A stretch of 64,000 bases of DNA from Narthecium ossifragum (taxonomy: Eukaryota; Streptophyta; Magnoliopsida; Dioscoreales; Nartheciaceae), in assembly GCA_963920575.1 (NCBI GenBank), contig OY986971.1:6264779-6328778 (forward strand), read 5' to 3'. Below, piece after piece: positions 11,880 through 22,941 of the stretch; position 1 is the stretch's first letter; every line of letters begins with the position of its first letter. The notes under the pieces were generated by a model. The model was given only the letters and a program-made list of their open reading frames with translations. It did no database searches and was not told the origin of the DNA. A program made the translations under genes and the position numbers.

Positions 11880-12215
11880 AGAGGTGAGACCTCGAGAGAG
11901 AGATGTATCTTAAATAAACTCAGGGGCGTTGGATTGAGAAACGCGGGGATTACGCGGGGGCATCCAACGGCCCGCGTGGGTTTTACGCGGCCAGATAAAA
12001 CGAATAATTTACCTAGAAATCTAGAATGTGGTAATTTTTATTTCTCGCGAAATTTTGCAATTTCTCAAAATATCCCAGAAATGAGATTTTGATATGGCTT
12101 GCGATTTCTCAAGCCATTATTTATTTTAAATGTTTGATGTAATTATAAGATGTGATATTTCTTTTCTGAAACTTTTCCGAATTAACATTTGTGGCTATTA
12201 ATAGTGCATAGAATG
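11880..12215 (-). promoter_or_regulatory. CDC20 promoter with TATA-like box and MSA element
   Basis: Read on the minus strand, a TATA-like TTTATTTAAG lies near 11910-11919, about 130 bases upstream of the ATG. A CT-rich 5' leader follows. TCCAACGGCC at 11963-11972 fits the mitosis-specific activator consensus YCYAACGGYY used by MYB3R factors in plant G2/M genes, as expected for CDC20. The distal AT-rich part and the GC-rich CGCGGGG..CCAACGG part are both shared with 1150-1680. Confidence 0.7.
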
Positions 12216-13379
12216 TTTTACATATATTAATTAGAGAATCGGTGAAAACACCAGTTTAGTGAAAGTTTTTGGAAAAAAAACACATTTTATAAGTTTTTTA
12301 AGGTCATAATCCCATTTGATATATTTATTTGACTGGTTTATAAAAAAAGACTAAAATACCCGTGTCGTTAATTGTAATTCCAAACAAGGTGCAACGGCGG
12401 TGAGAGGTGAACCGCCACCGCCGCCCTCCTTCTCCTCGGGGTCCCACGCCACCTCCGACATCCCTCGCGACCACCCAACCTTCGTCCGCCGGAAGGTTTT
12501 CCAGCTCCCCACCATCCCCCCCTTTCCTACATCCCCCATCCCCTTTCCTTTTCCACACTGACAACCCCCACCTCCACAGGGCCATGCCCAACCCGGAACC
12601 ACCGCTATCTCAATCTTTTCCAGCTTCCTCCATTGCCGGCGAGGGTGGAGCTCGGAACCCCGACCTCGGCCCCATCTGCCACCTCGAGGTCTCCATCCAC
12701 CACCCTCATACTCGTCTCCGGCAACCCTACCCAAAGCTAATCCTGAGCTCCACCTTGCTCCCGGAACCCGGCGCCGCCACCCTCAATACCCATCGCCCCA
12801 TATCTACAACCCCCATCTAAGTCCAGATCCGAAAACTCCATCACCTCACGACTCCTCTGTCTTCATTTCCCGATGAGATCCGGCTATCCAAGGCCCCTCG
12901 ACGCTCCCCGCCTCGCGACTCATTTTCACCAAGGAAGCCGCCGTCCCCACTCGATCCCGCCGCGTACACCATGTATCCTCATGATCCAAACCAGTGGATC
13001 GAACCCCTAGGCTTCCATGACGCCTCCTTCACCGGCACCGATGACTTCTGGTCCCCACTCGCCATTGATCAAGGCCAAAGCATCCACAACCATCCGATCC
13101 CTCGTGGTTCTTCTCCAAGCTACTCTGTTTAATCAGATTAAGCCACTCGACTAGAGAGTTGACTCAGTCAACTAGATTAGATCAAACGCAGATCCAAACT
13201 AGTCAATCAGGCTCAATCCGAGACAGATATGATATGACTAGATCTGATTAAGCCAACAACTCAAATCAAAACCAATTACAAGCCATATTCGAGCCAGATT
13301 CTAGTTGGATTTGAGCCAGATTAATGAATTCATTAACCTAGGTCCTGGCTCGGTTCGTGGTTCTGAGGTAAGCTGACGA

Positions 13380-13854
13380 GCCGATCTTAGAAAGAGAGAG
13401 AAAATTAAAGGAAAAACTAGGAAAAAGTGGGGAAAAATGAAAAAATATGGGAAAGTGAAAAGATGAAAATCCATGAAAGATGAAAATGCATTTAAAAAGA
13501 TGAAAAATGAATTTGAAAAGATGAAAATACATTTCAAAAGATGAAATACATTTAAAGTGATAAAAATAGAGTTAAAAAGATGAAAATAGAGTTAAAGAGA
13601 TGAAAATGCATTTAAAAAGATGAAAATGCATGTAAAAAGATGAAAATGAATTTGAAAAGATGAAAATGAATTTAAAAAGTTGAAAATACATTTAAAAAGA
13701 TAAAAATGCATTTAAAAGGATGAAAATGAATTTAAAAAGATGAAAATGAATTAAAAAAGATGAAAATGCAAGAAAGATGAAAATGAATTTAAAAATATGA
13801 AAATGCACGTAAGAAGATGAAAATGAATTTAGAAAGATGAAAATAAATTTAAAA
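13380..13854. repeat. AT-rich minisatellite, 20-21 bp unit
   Basis: Imperfect tandem copies of AAAAAGATGAAAATGCATTT run through this block. They resume at 14632-14730 after the MITE insertion. The same family, with the same upstream GGAAAAATATGGGAAA-type leader, recurs at 59050-59425. Confidence 0.9.
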
Positions 13855-14626
13855 GACCAAAAGCACTTTGGGACCTATAATTTCAAAAATTTGCAGTTTA
13901 GTAGCATGTTTAAAAATTACCAACAAATACTTGAAGTTACAAAACTGGTCATTTTGGATCCAATGGGCTAACTCCGTTATCAGCATTTCACGGCAAACCA
14001 GTCATACGTTAATTTTGACTGGTTTTTATTAGTCCAAAAGGCACTTTGGTATCATGTAGTTTCAAAAATTTGCAGTTTAGTACCATATTGTTAAAACAAT
14101 TACTAAAAATTGCATGAAGTTACAAAACTGGTCATTTTTGGATCCAACGAGCTAACTTCGTTATCAGCATTTCACGGCAAACCAATCATATATATATATA
14201 TATAGAGGCATGATCGACACCCAAGCTCACGACGTCTTCTTCGACCACACCTCTGGTGGCCTACTGCTCCTCGACCCCTCCATCAAGCTCCAGAAACCCC
14301 CCCCCCCCCTCGTCCCCCGCCCCCACGACCTTGCGCTGCTCTCCTCCACTGGCGTGCTCCACCCTGGTGACTGCCTCATGCAGGGCGGAGTGCCATCGAG
14401 ATCCACGCTACCATAAAACTCGTCTCCCTACTCCCCCACTCCCTAGATGTAAACCAGTCAAAATTAACATATGACTAGTTTGCCGTGAAATGCTAATAAC
14501 GTAGTTAACCCGTTGGATCCAAAGTGGCTAGTTTTCTAACTTCAGGCATTGTTTTGTAATTTTTAAACAACATGGTACCAAACTGTAAATTTTTTAAACT
14601 ACAGGGTATCAAAGTGCTTTTTGGTC
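13855..14626. mobile_element. 772-bp MULE-type MITE with GC-rich cargo
   Basis: The ends are inverted: GACCAAAAGCACTTTGG at the left and the complement of GACCAAAAAGCACTTTG at the right. The 9-bp flanks AATTTAAAA (13846-13854) and AGTTTAAAA (14627-14635) match at eight positions, which fits a Mutator-type target duplication. The left terminal region is present twice in tandem (13855-14030 and about 14031-14197); the right one (about 14448-14626) once. Between them, 14210-14447 is GC-rich DNA with a short open frame starting MIDTQAHDVFFDHTSGG, possibly a captured gene fragment. A TA repeat lies at 14189-14203. Confidence 0.75.
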
Positions 14627-15720
14627 AGTTTAAAAAGATGAAAATACAGGAAAGATGAAAATGAATTTAAAAAGATGAAAATGCATGTAAAAAGATGAAA
14701 ATGAATTTAAATATATTAAAATGCACGCTCGGAGGTGATTTAATCTTGTCTAAACCGGGGCAATCTGGCTATAATCTGGTCAAGTTTGAATTATTCGATA
14801 TGGTCCTGTAGCTAAGCATGATGGGTTGTATCTGATTGGTTTAGGGATTAGATCAAACCCAGACTACTTGGTCGGGTTGAACCAGTTCAAGCTACTTGAT
14901 TCAATTGAACCGGCTCAGGTTGAAGGGAAGTGCTCATCGGGGAAGAAGGCCGTGAGCAAGGGGGATGGCGGCTTGACGGCGGATCTCGCTTGGGAACGAC
15001 CGAGGGAGGGTCGGCGATCGACTAGGTGGCCAGATTCGGGGGCGGACAGAGTTGGATGCCAGTAGGATGGCGGACTTTGAGGGAGGTAGCGCCGACTCTC
15101 TTGGAGCAGACGAGCCATACGTCGAGGACGGCGGTAGATCGCCGGATCAGGCCCGGAGACGGCAGGAGGAAGGTCGCGGTGGCGAGGGGAGTTTGGATTT
15201 GGCCTTGGATGGCGCTGGGGGCCGTAGGGGATGGGTTTAGGTGAAACTAACGGCGGATCCGAGAGACGTCGTGGTGTTGCGGTTAGGATGCCAGTTTCGG
15301 AGGAGATGGAGGGACGAGCAGCGACGGTCGGGCTGGATGTCGGAGGTGACAGGAAGGTTGTCGGCGTAGGGGACCTTAGGAGAGGTCCCGGTGACGGCGG
15401 AGTGGAGAGGGGGGGGGGGGGGGGGGGGGTGCAGGGGGCCGAGGCTTCGTCGGAGGAGGTGGTGGCGGGTGGTGGTTCTTGTCGACGAGGTCGCTAGAGT
15501 TAAGTTAGCTGTGTGATCGCACCGAGAAGATGGACTTCTCGGCGAGGTCGCCGGAGTAGGTGAGCCGGGCGTTTCTCTTGCCAGAGGCAAGAGAAAAGGC
15601 TGAGAAAAAAAGGAAAATAAAATAAGGGTATTTTGGTCTTTTTTACACAATCTGGGCTAATTGATCCAAAAACAAGCTGCATGGGGTTTTTCACAGAGAT
15701 GTTGGGGCTCTGGACAAAGA

Positions 15721-16039
15721 GGGGGTCAAATATGGAGTTCTGACCAAATACCCCATAAATCTAATACATTATCGATTTGTAATTTGAGTCCGATTTGACT
15801 TTTCTTTATAATTTTAGCCAATTTTCAATTATAAGATGCTTATGCCCCTTCTTAATGCACCAACCACTTCTCTCTCCCCATGGCATTTAACGCCCAGCTT
15901 CTCCCACATCTCTCCTCTTAAAAGGGCATCCCTCTCTTTTAAAATTTTCAGATAATTGTCGTTTAGTCTTTGTAGGAGATCTTATTTGCTTTGTAGTCCT
16001 ATTACTAAGAGGTTAAGCCATTTAGTCTCTTTTTTTACA
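15721..16039. other. Spacer, no gene seen
   Basis: AT-rich spacer between GC-rich blocks. It holds GATAATTGTCGTTTAGTCTT at about 15952, a word that returns in direct orientation near 16964, flanking the next GC-rich block. Confidence 0.4.
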
Positions 16040-16860
16040 GCTATAAATTTTAATGTCTAAAATGCCCTTCTATCATCATCTCTCCCCTTCCTAGGGATGG
16101 GTCGTCTTCCCCAAAGTCTCCGGTGAATCACTGACAGCATGGTGATGGGGAAGGAGAAGGAGGTCGGGTGGTCGGTGATGGGGAGGTCAGAAGGAGGCGG
16201 AGGAGGTCGTCGGAGGTGGTGGTGGGGATCAGGTGGATGTTGGGGGTGATGGGGATGGGGATCGGAGGTGGTGATGGGGGTGATGATGGAGATCGGATGA
16301 GGTGGTGATGGGCTTGGTGGCGACCTCATGTTGGATCCGAGTGGATCGGATGACATCGTGAAGAAGAGGAGCTGACGCGACAGGATCGACCGATCGGCAA
16401 CTGACGGCTAGCGCTTGTGATCGGACGGCGGCGAGCTGGGATGGAGGTGCGGATCCGCAGCGAGTTGGGATGGAGCTCAGAGCTCGGAGGATATGACCAG
16501 CGATGTGCTTGGTGATGGCCTTGGCGTCGACTTCGCGTTTGATCCGACGGGATAGGATGGCATCACGAAGAAGAGGAGGCGACGCGACGGGATCCGCTGA
16601 TCGACGAGCGCTCGGGATCGGCGAGCTCGGGACGACGAGATCGGGATGTCGAGCTCGGGATAGTGAGATCGGGATGGTGAGATCGGGACGGCGATGTCGG
16701 GACAGTGAGATCGGGACGCCGAAATCAGGACGGCGAGATCAGGTCAGCGAGATCCGGATGGCGAGCTCGGGATGACGAGATTGGGACGGCGAGGTCGTGA
16801 GAAGGAGGGGGCGCAGGGGAAGGATGAGGTCGTGGGAAGAGGTGAGAGGAGAGAGAGAAA
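16040..16860. other. GC-rich low-complexity transposon interior
   Basis: Dense GGATCGG, GAGATCGGGA and GACGGCGAG words form degenerate short tandem repeats. The segment at 16430-16500 (GCGAGCTGGGATGGAGGTGC) is repeated at 18480-18545, so the two GC-rich blocks at 16.0 and 18.5 kb are related. Open frames here are repeat-encoded and I do not call a gene. Confidence 0.45.
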
Positions 16861-16974
16861 GCAGGGAAAAATATTGGAAAAAATCCAAAATAAATAGGAA
16901 AAAGGGTAGGGTAAATAGGGAAAAATGATGAAAATAGGGGGAAAAAGGTAGGAAAAGGGTAGGATAATTGTTGT

Positions 16975-18430
16975 TTAGTATCTTTGGAAAATTGAAAAGT
17001 AATTACCATATTTTCCCAATATTGAGAAGTAAATACCAACATTTTTTTAGCTTAGTTTTGCACGTATTTTCCCAAAATAGAAAAATGACTACAAATATTG
17101 AAAAGTAACTACAAATATTGAAAAATATCTACCAGCTTTATTTTAGTTGATTTTTGCACATCTTTTCCCAAAATTGAAAAGTGACTACGAGTATTGGAAT
17201 GTAATTATAAATACGAAAAAGTAACTACAAATATTGAAACGTAACTACAAATATTGAAAAGTAACTACCAACATTATTTTAGCTGATTTTTGCACATATT
17301 TTTCCAAAATTGAAAAGTTACTACAAATATTGAAATGTAATTACAAAATATTGAAAAGTAATTACAAATATTGAGAATTGAATGCCGATACAAAAATTGA
17401 TTTTTTTTTTGAAAAGTAAGCACTTATATTGGAAAGTAACTACAAATATTGAAAAGTAACTACCAGCATTATTTTAGCTGATTTTTGCACATATTTTCTC
17501 AAAATTGAAATGTGACTACGAATATTGAAAAGTAACTACCATCATTATTTTAACTGATTTTTGGACATATTTTCCCAAAATTGAAAAGCTACTACAAATG
17601 TTGGAATGTAATTACAAATATTGAAACGTAACTACAAATATTGGGAATTGAATTCCCATACAAAAATTGAAAAAAATTGAAAAGTGAGTACAAATATTGG
17701 AAAGTAAGTACAAATATTTGAAATTGAATTTCATCCAAAAAATTGAAATTTTTAAAGAAAAGTAACTACAAATATTGAAAAGTAACTACATTTTTTGGAA
17801 AGTGAATTTCCCTCATAAAAATTTTAAAAATTTGAAAAGTAACCACAAAAATTAGAAAGTTACTACAAATATTGGAAATTACCTACAATTTTTTTATTAT
17901 TAAAATTGGTTAATGGAAAGTAGCTGTCAGATAAATGTAAAGTAACCACAAGATAAATGTAAAGTTTCTTTTTCGAAAAATGGTGGCCTACATCTTTGTT
18001 TTGTAGTTAATTTTCACAAAATGCTAACAAATTGGTAGTTACATTGCAACAGTGGTGGGCAACATCTTTGTTTGGTAGCTACTTTTCGAAAAAATGGACT
18101 TAAATTGTTAGTTACTCTCCATCGCATGTCAATTGTGTTTTTTGTAGTTACTTTTTGAAAAATGGTATAAAATTGGTAGTTACTTTCCATTGTGTGTCAA
18201 TTGTTTTTTTCTTTGTAGTTAATTTTTGAAAATTGGTAACAACTTGCCAGTTAGTTTCTATGTCAACTGTTTGGTACTTTCTTTCCGAAAACGAAAAGTA
18301 ACTACCAAAGTTACTACTAAGTTACTACTAGCGTAGGCTCGTCTTTTTTTGTGGTAACAAAAAAGGAAAAGAAAAGTAAGCACAAAATTGGAAAGTTACT
18401 ACAAAAAACAAAAAGTAACCACAAAACGTA
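16975..18430. repeat. Large minisatellite with a head-to-head inversion
   Basis: From about 16975 to 17960 the unit is close to GAAAAGTAACTACAAATATT, with interspersed ATTTTTGCACATATTTTCCC segments. From about 17990 to 18330 the same motifs appear as reverse complement (TTTGTAGTTACTTTTTGAAA). A short stretch at 18380-18430 returns to the first orientation. The array can therefore fold back on itself. Related GTTACTTTCC words occur at 41390-41570. Confidence 0.85.
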
Positions 18431-18469
18431 ATTGAAAAAAGAAACAAAATTGAAAACTTTCATCCTCCT

Positions 18470-19221
18470 GACAGACATCGGCGAGCTGGGATGGAGGTGC
18501 GGATCTGCGACGAGCTCAAATGGAACTGGGATGGACCTCGGAGGATGGGAGGGCGACAGAACGACGACGGACGGAAGAAGAGAACAGCGGTGGTGCGGAT
18601 CTGTGGCGAAGAAGCTCGGAAGATGGGGAGCCCGGAGGATGGGAGGGCGTCGGAGGTGTGGATCCCGGCGATGGAGATGACGGATCTAGAGGTGGGGGCG
18701 GCGTAGCCGGATCTAGATATGGATCGATGACGGTGTCGGGAAGATGATTGGATGGGATGGATTAGATGGCGACAAGCTCGGGGAGATGATCGGATGTGAT
18801 CTCGGGGAGATGATCGAACGTGATCTCGGGGAGATGATCGGACGCGATCAGCGATGGATGGGATGGATAGAACGGCAAGGAGCAAGGATCGCGATCTCGA
18901 GCTCGGATCGCCATGGGAAGGCATGAGTCGGGGAGATGATCGGTGGTGGTGGTGGGAGGCGATGCTCGGATCGGGATCGGACGGGGCGGAGAGATCGGGA
19001 TCGGTGATGGATGGTGAGCTCAGGATCCGCGATGGACGGTGGGATTGTGACGGACGGTGGGATCGTGACGGACGATGGGATCGGCGACGGGGACAGGGAC
19101 GGGGGCGCTCCAGCTCCATCGGATTCTTTTGGCATCGTGACGGACGGCGACGGGAATGGCATCGCGGCGGTGAGCAACGACGGGATCACGACGAATGGCG
19201 GGATCGGCGGCGGGGACAGGG
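18470..19221. other. GC-rich low-complexity block
   Basis: Contains short tandem repeats such as GGGGAGATGATCGGA (18778-18845) and GGGATCGTGACGGACG (19030-19090). Related to the block at 16040-16860. Several overlapping open frames exist on both strands, as expected of a stop-poor GC-rich repeat. No gene is called. Confidence 0.45.
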
Positions 19222-20640
19222 TGTTAGGGGTTGGAGCCTATGACACGACCATGGCACGAGGGATCTGGAAGATGGCGCGGTGAAAGTTGAAAATGACGGT
19301 TCGAGCCAAAACAGAACTTGGCGCGCCAAGAAGGGGTCCTATCAAGCAGGACGCGCGACGAGGCAACTAGGGTGGCTTACAAGCAATATGCATCCGCCAA
19401 AGGAGTTTGGTGCGCGGCATGACACGGTACGATGCGATGCAGCTCGGCAGGATGTGGCGTATTTTGAAGATGGCACGGCAGCACGAGCCAAGACGAAGTT
19501 CGACGCGCCATGCGACGAGGAAAGCGAGTGTGACGCGCACCAAGGCAACCCAGGAAGGTGCGCGGAGAATGCGCGCGAGCGGCACGTGTGATAGCACGCA
19601 AAGCACGCGCATGACGCGGCCAGGCGGCCAAGTTCGAGCCGGACTAGGACTCAAAATGCCCAGCCGTGACGAGGTTGGCCAGCTGGAGCAGACTAGCAGT
19701 GCAAAAGTCCTAATTTCAGTTTGATTGGGATCTTGAAAGGACTTGACGCGGTAAAAAGAAGGTTTTGGCACAGAGAAAAGTACTAGTTACTTGGGAGTTC
19801 TAGTTGGACTATGACTCGACTCGCACGGTGGAAGGAAGTTAGGCCATAGAGTCCAAGCTGAGTGTGCAAGTGTTCTAATTCCACTTGGCTTAGGTCTCCA
19901 GCATGAGATGAGACAAAAAATATGGAATATGGCATGGGGGAAATTGTGCTTGGCTTGAGGAAATAGGAAGGAGTCCTATTTCGAGCTAAAGTGCGACGGA
20001 TTTAGGCAAACAACCATCTTTGGCAAGTCGTAACTCATTTAAGAGTCCAAATAGACTAGGAAGCTTTGTAATTGGTTGATTACATGTTTGGACAAGCATG
20101 AAGCCAAGGACTTGGGGTTGGACTAGGAAACTTGACTTGTTGGAGCAAGTCATGAGCTCTCCTCTATATAAGGAGAAGGGCGGCTAGATGTGGGAGCATC
20201 TGGGTTATGGGCAAACTCACAGATTGAAGATCCAGGAGGGGTTGAGAAATCGTGAGGTAGAAGAATTGGGTGGTTCTTCTAGGGTTTTGGGTTGAGCGCT
20301 TCTTGTATCGAGAGTGATTGTAGTCCAAAGGGTTGGGGGGGAGAGAAGAGTGCTATTGTAATCACTAGTGAACAAAGGAGTTTGGATCTCATCCCTTACC
20401 TAAATTCATGGGTGTCTTGTGTGTGTGCAAGGCAAAAATGAGGGCGGGTGAAGAGGCAGTCAGGCTGCCAGGCGGAGTGCACAAGCGGTGCACAAACGGC
20501 GTGCAAACGACATGCAAGCGGAGCACAAGCGGCATATGAGCATGCGACAGCGGTGTGCGGGCAGCAACGAGGGGGTCTCTTTGTGCCATCACTGGGCAAA
20601 GGTAAGGTGAAAATTTATCTCCCCTTTTTCCCTATGAAAA
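19222..20640 (+). repeat. Left LTR of the gag-only gypsy element
   Basis: Begins TGTTAGGGG. It is colinear with the right LTR over AAAGGAGTTTGG, GACTAGGAAGCTTTGTAATTG and the TATA box. The two copies differ by many substitutions, so the insertion is old. The exact 3' end is uncertain because no clean terminal CA adjoins the primer site. Confidence 0.8.
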
Positions 20641-20659
20641 TTGGCATCAGAGCAAGGTT

Positions 20660-21786
20660 TTGCGCAAGCTTTGGCAATGTTGTGCCATCGCAAGCAGCGA
20701 AGGATCACAGAGCGAAGGAGGTGCTGATCGCTTGACACCACAGATCGCGTTGGTGGGGCAGCCAACGGATGGGGCGTCGACTTCAGTTTTCGCTCGTTTG
20801 GAGGAGATGAAGGCAACACTTGCAACTCACGAGGAACTGCTAGAGTTGATTGAGGCGCGCAATAGAGACTTCGACAGAAGGACCCGAGAAGCAGCGGAGA
20901 CTTCAAGTACTCTGGGCACTCTTGTCCAGCAAATCATAGATCGACTTGAGGACGAGTTGATGGTCCTCAAGCGTGCGATTCGCAAGGGAGGAGCTCCTGA
21001 GCAACCAAAGCGCAGGAAGGTTCCTGATCCAAAGCCTTTCGATGGTGTTCGGAATGAGAAGGAGTTGGAGAACTTCTTATGGGAAATGGACCAGTACTTC
21101 ACAGTCGCGGGGGTGACTTCAGAGGAGAAGTTGACGGTAGCGACGATGTACTTGGGTTGGGGATGCCAAGTTATGGTGGCCAATCAGGCTGGAGGATGAT
21201 AGAATCGCGGGTCGGCCTGTTATCAAGACGTGGGAGGAGCCATGCAAGGAACGGCGAGGCCAGTTCTTGCCTTGCAACACGGCCTGGGTTGCAAGAGAAG
21301 CTCTTCGCTTTTTGAAGCAAACGAGATTCGAGATTATGTGAAGGAGTTCAGTTTGTTGATGTTGAGCATCAAGAACATGTCGGAGGTGGACAGGCTCTTT
21401 AATTTTCTTACAGGGCTTCAATGATGGGCGCAATCGGAGCTGCGAAGACAGAGTGTTGCGGATCTTTCTACAGCAATGGTGGCTACATAGGCCTTGGTGG
21501 ATTTCTGCGCAAAAGGGCCAACTGAGGAGTCAATTGGTGGCCTAAGTCGGCAGACTAGGGCAAGACAAAGGTGCAGGAGCACGTGAGGGAGCATGAAGCA
21601 CGGGCTGCGGTGAGATCTCAAGGCAAAGGTGTCAAGTCGTCATCGGGCTGCTTCATATGCGATGGACCACATCGGGCAGAAGAGTGCCCAAGGAGGGAGA
21701 AGCTGAACGCGATTATGGCTGAAGACAAGGAGGAAGACTCGGGCGAGGGTCAGGCCGATGTCAACCCAATCCAACTTCTGCAATAA
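20660..21786 (+). pseudogene. Ty3/gypsy gag, frameshifted
   Basis: Gag packages element RNA. A coiled N-terminal part is followed by the capsid-like core (KPFDGVRNEKELENFLWEMD, then GDAKLWW in a shifted frame, then IRDYVKEFSLLML in a third frame). A CCHC zinc knuckle comes last (CFICDGPHRAEEC), of the type found in Tekay/Del-group chromoviruses. At least two frameshifts (near 21155 and 21320) and stop codons near 21423 and 21490 break the frame. No pol follows before the polypurine tract. Confidence 0.8.
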
Positions 21787-21895
21787 CTCCACCAGGGGCG
21801 GAGCGCTTTGCTGCAAGATGTGCAGTAAGGCGGGCGTGCGATCTGGAGGTCCTACACTCCGACGAGGATGTCGGATTCTTTTGGTAAGGGAGGTT

Positions 21896-22941
21896 TGTCA
21901 GGGGCCCATAGCATGACAATGCAACGAGGGATCTTGAAGATGGCGTGACGAAAGGTGAAAATGACACTCGAGTCAATACATAACTTGGCGCCCCATAAAG
22001 GGATCCTATCGAGCGGGATGCGCGGCAAGGCAGCCTGGGAGGCGCACAAGCAATATGCACGCGCCAAAGGAGTTTGGCGCTTGGCATGGCGCGACACAAC
22101 GCGATGCGGCACGGCAGGACGCGGTGGATTTTGAAGATGGCATGGCGGCTTTAGCCAAGACGAAGTACAACGCACCATCCGACGAGGCAAGCAAGCGTGA
22201 CGCACACCCAGGCAACCCAGGAGGGTTTGCGGGGCATGCACGAGAGCAGCATGCGTGATGGCACGCAGAGCGCGTGCGCGACGCGGCCAGGTGGCCAAGT
22301 CCGAGTCGGACTGTGACTCGGAATGCCCAGGTGCGACGCAGTTGGCCAGCTGGAGCAAACCAACCATGCAAAAGTCCTAATTTCAGTCGGATTGGGATCT
22401 TGGAAGAACTTGACGCGACAAAGGAAGGGTTTGACATGGAGAAAAGTCCTAGTTGCTCGGGAGTTCTAGTAGGACTAGGACTCGACTCGCCCGAAGGAAG
22501 GCAGTTAGGCCATGGAGGCCAAACTGAGCGTGCAAGTGTTCGAATTCCACTTGGCTTAGGTCTCCAGCATGGGCTGACATGGCAAATATGAAATATGACT
22601 CAGTGGAAATTGTACTTGGCTTACGGAAATAGAAAGGAGTTCTATTTCGAGCCAAAGGGCGACGGATTTAGGCAAAATACCATCTTTGGCAAGTCTTAAC
22701 TCATGTAAGAGTCCAAATAGACTAGGAAGCTTTGTAATTGGTTGATTGCATGTTTGGATAAGCATGAAGCCTAGGATTTGGGTTTGGACTAGGAAACTTG
22801 ACTTGTTGGAGCAAGTCATGGACTCTCCTCTATATAAGGAGGAGGTCGGCTAGATGTGGGGGCATCTGGGTTATGGGCAAACTCATGCATTGAAGATCCA
22901 GGAGGGGTTGAGAGATCATGAGGTAAAAGAATTGGGTGGTT
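21896..22941 (+). repeat. Right LTR, first part
   Basis: Starts TGTCAGGGG directly after a polypurine tract and matches 19222-20275. It ends at the TGGTT target duplication of the nested element; the remainder is 28482-28755. Confidence 0.85.

Larger units (their letters stand above)
12237..15720. mobile_element. GC-rich non-autonomous transposon, MULE-like candidate
   Basis: The left part (12260-12365) and the right part (15620-15730, reverse complement) both carry the AAAAAAGAC(T/C)AAAATACCC pattern common at MULE-type ends. They flank GC-rich, proline/arginine-coding low-complexity DNA at 12390-13120 and 14930-15600. Words such as AATCTGGCT occur inverted at 13300 and 14760. The centre holds an AT-rich minisatellite interrupted by a smaller MITE (13855-14626). 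No transposase and no clear target duplication were found. Open frames in the GC-rich parts look like compositional artefacts on both strands. Confidence 0.4.

Noticed and set aside
12351..12820. 137- and 127-codon frames
   Set aside because: Low-complexity Pro/Gly/Arg composition in GC-rich transposon DNA, with no recognisable domain or splice context.
18460..19243. Overlapping open frames up to 219 codons
   Set aside because: GC-rich tandem repeats lack stops in all frames; peptides are SHRPS or GDGDR repeats and both strands are equally open.
19367..19771. 134-codon minus frame
   Set aside because: Lies wholly inside the left LTR of the gag-only element and its counterpart in the right LTR is a different peptide.
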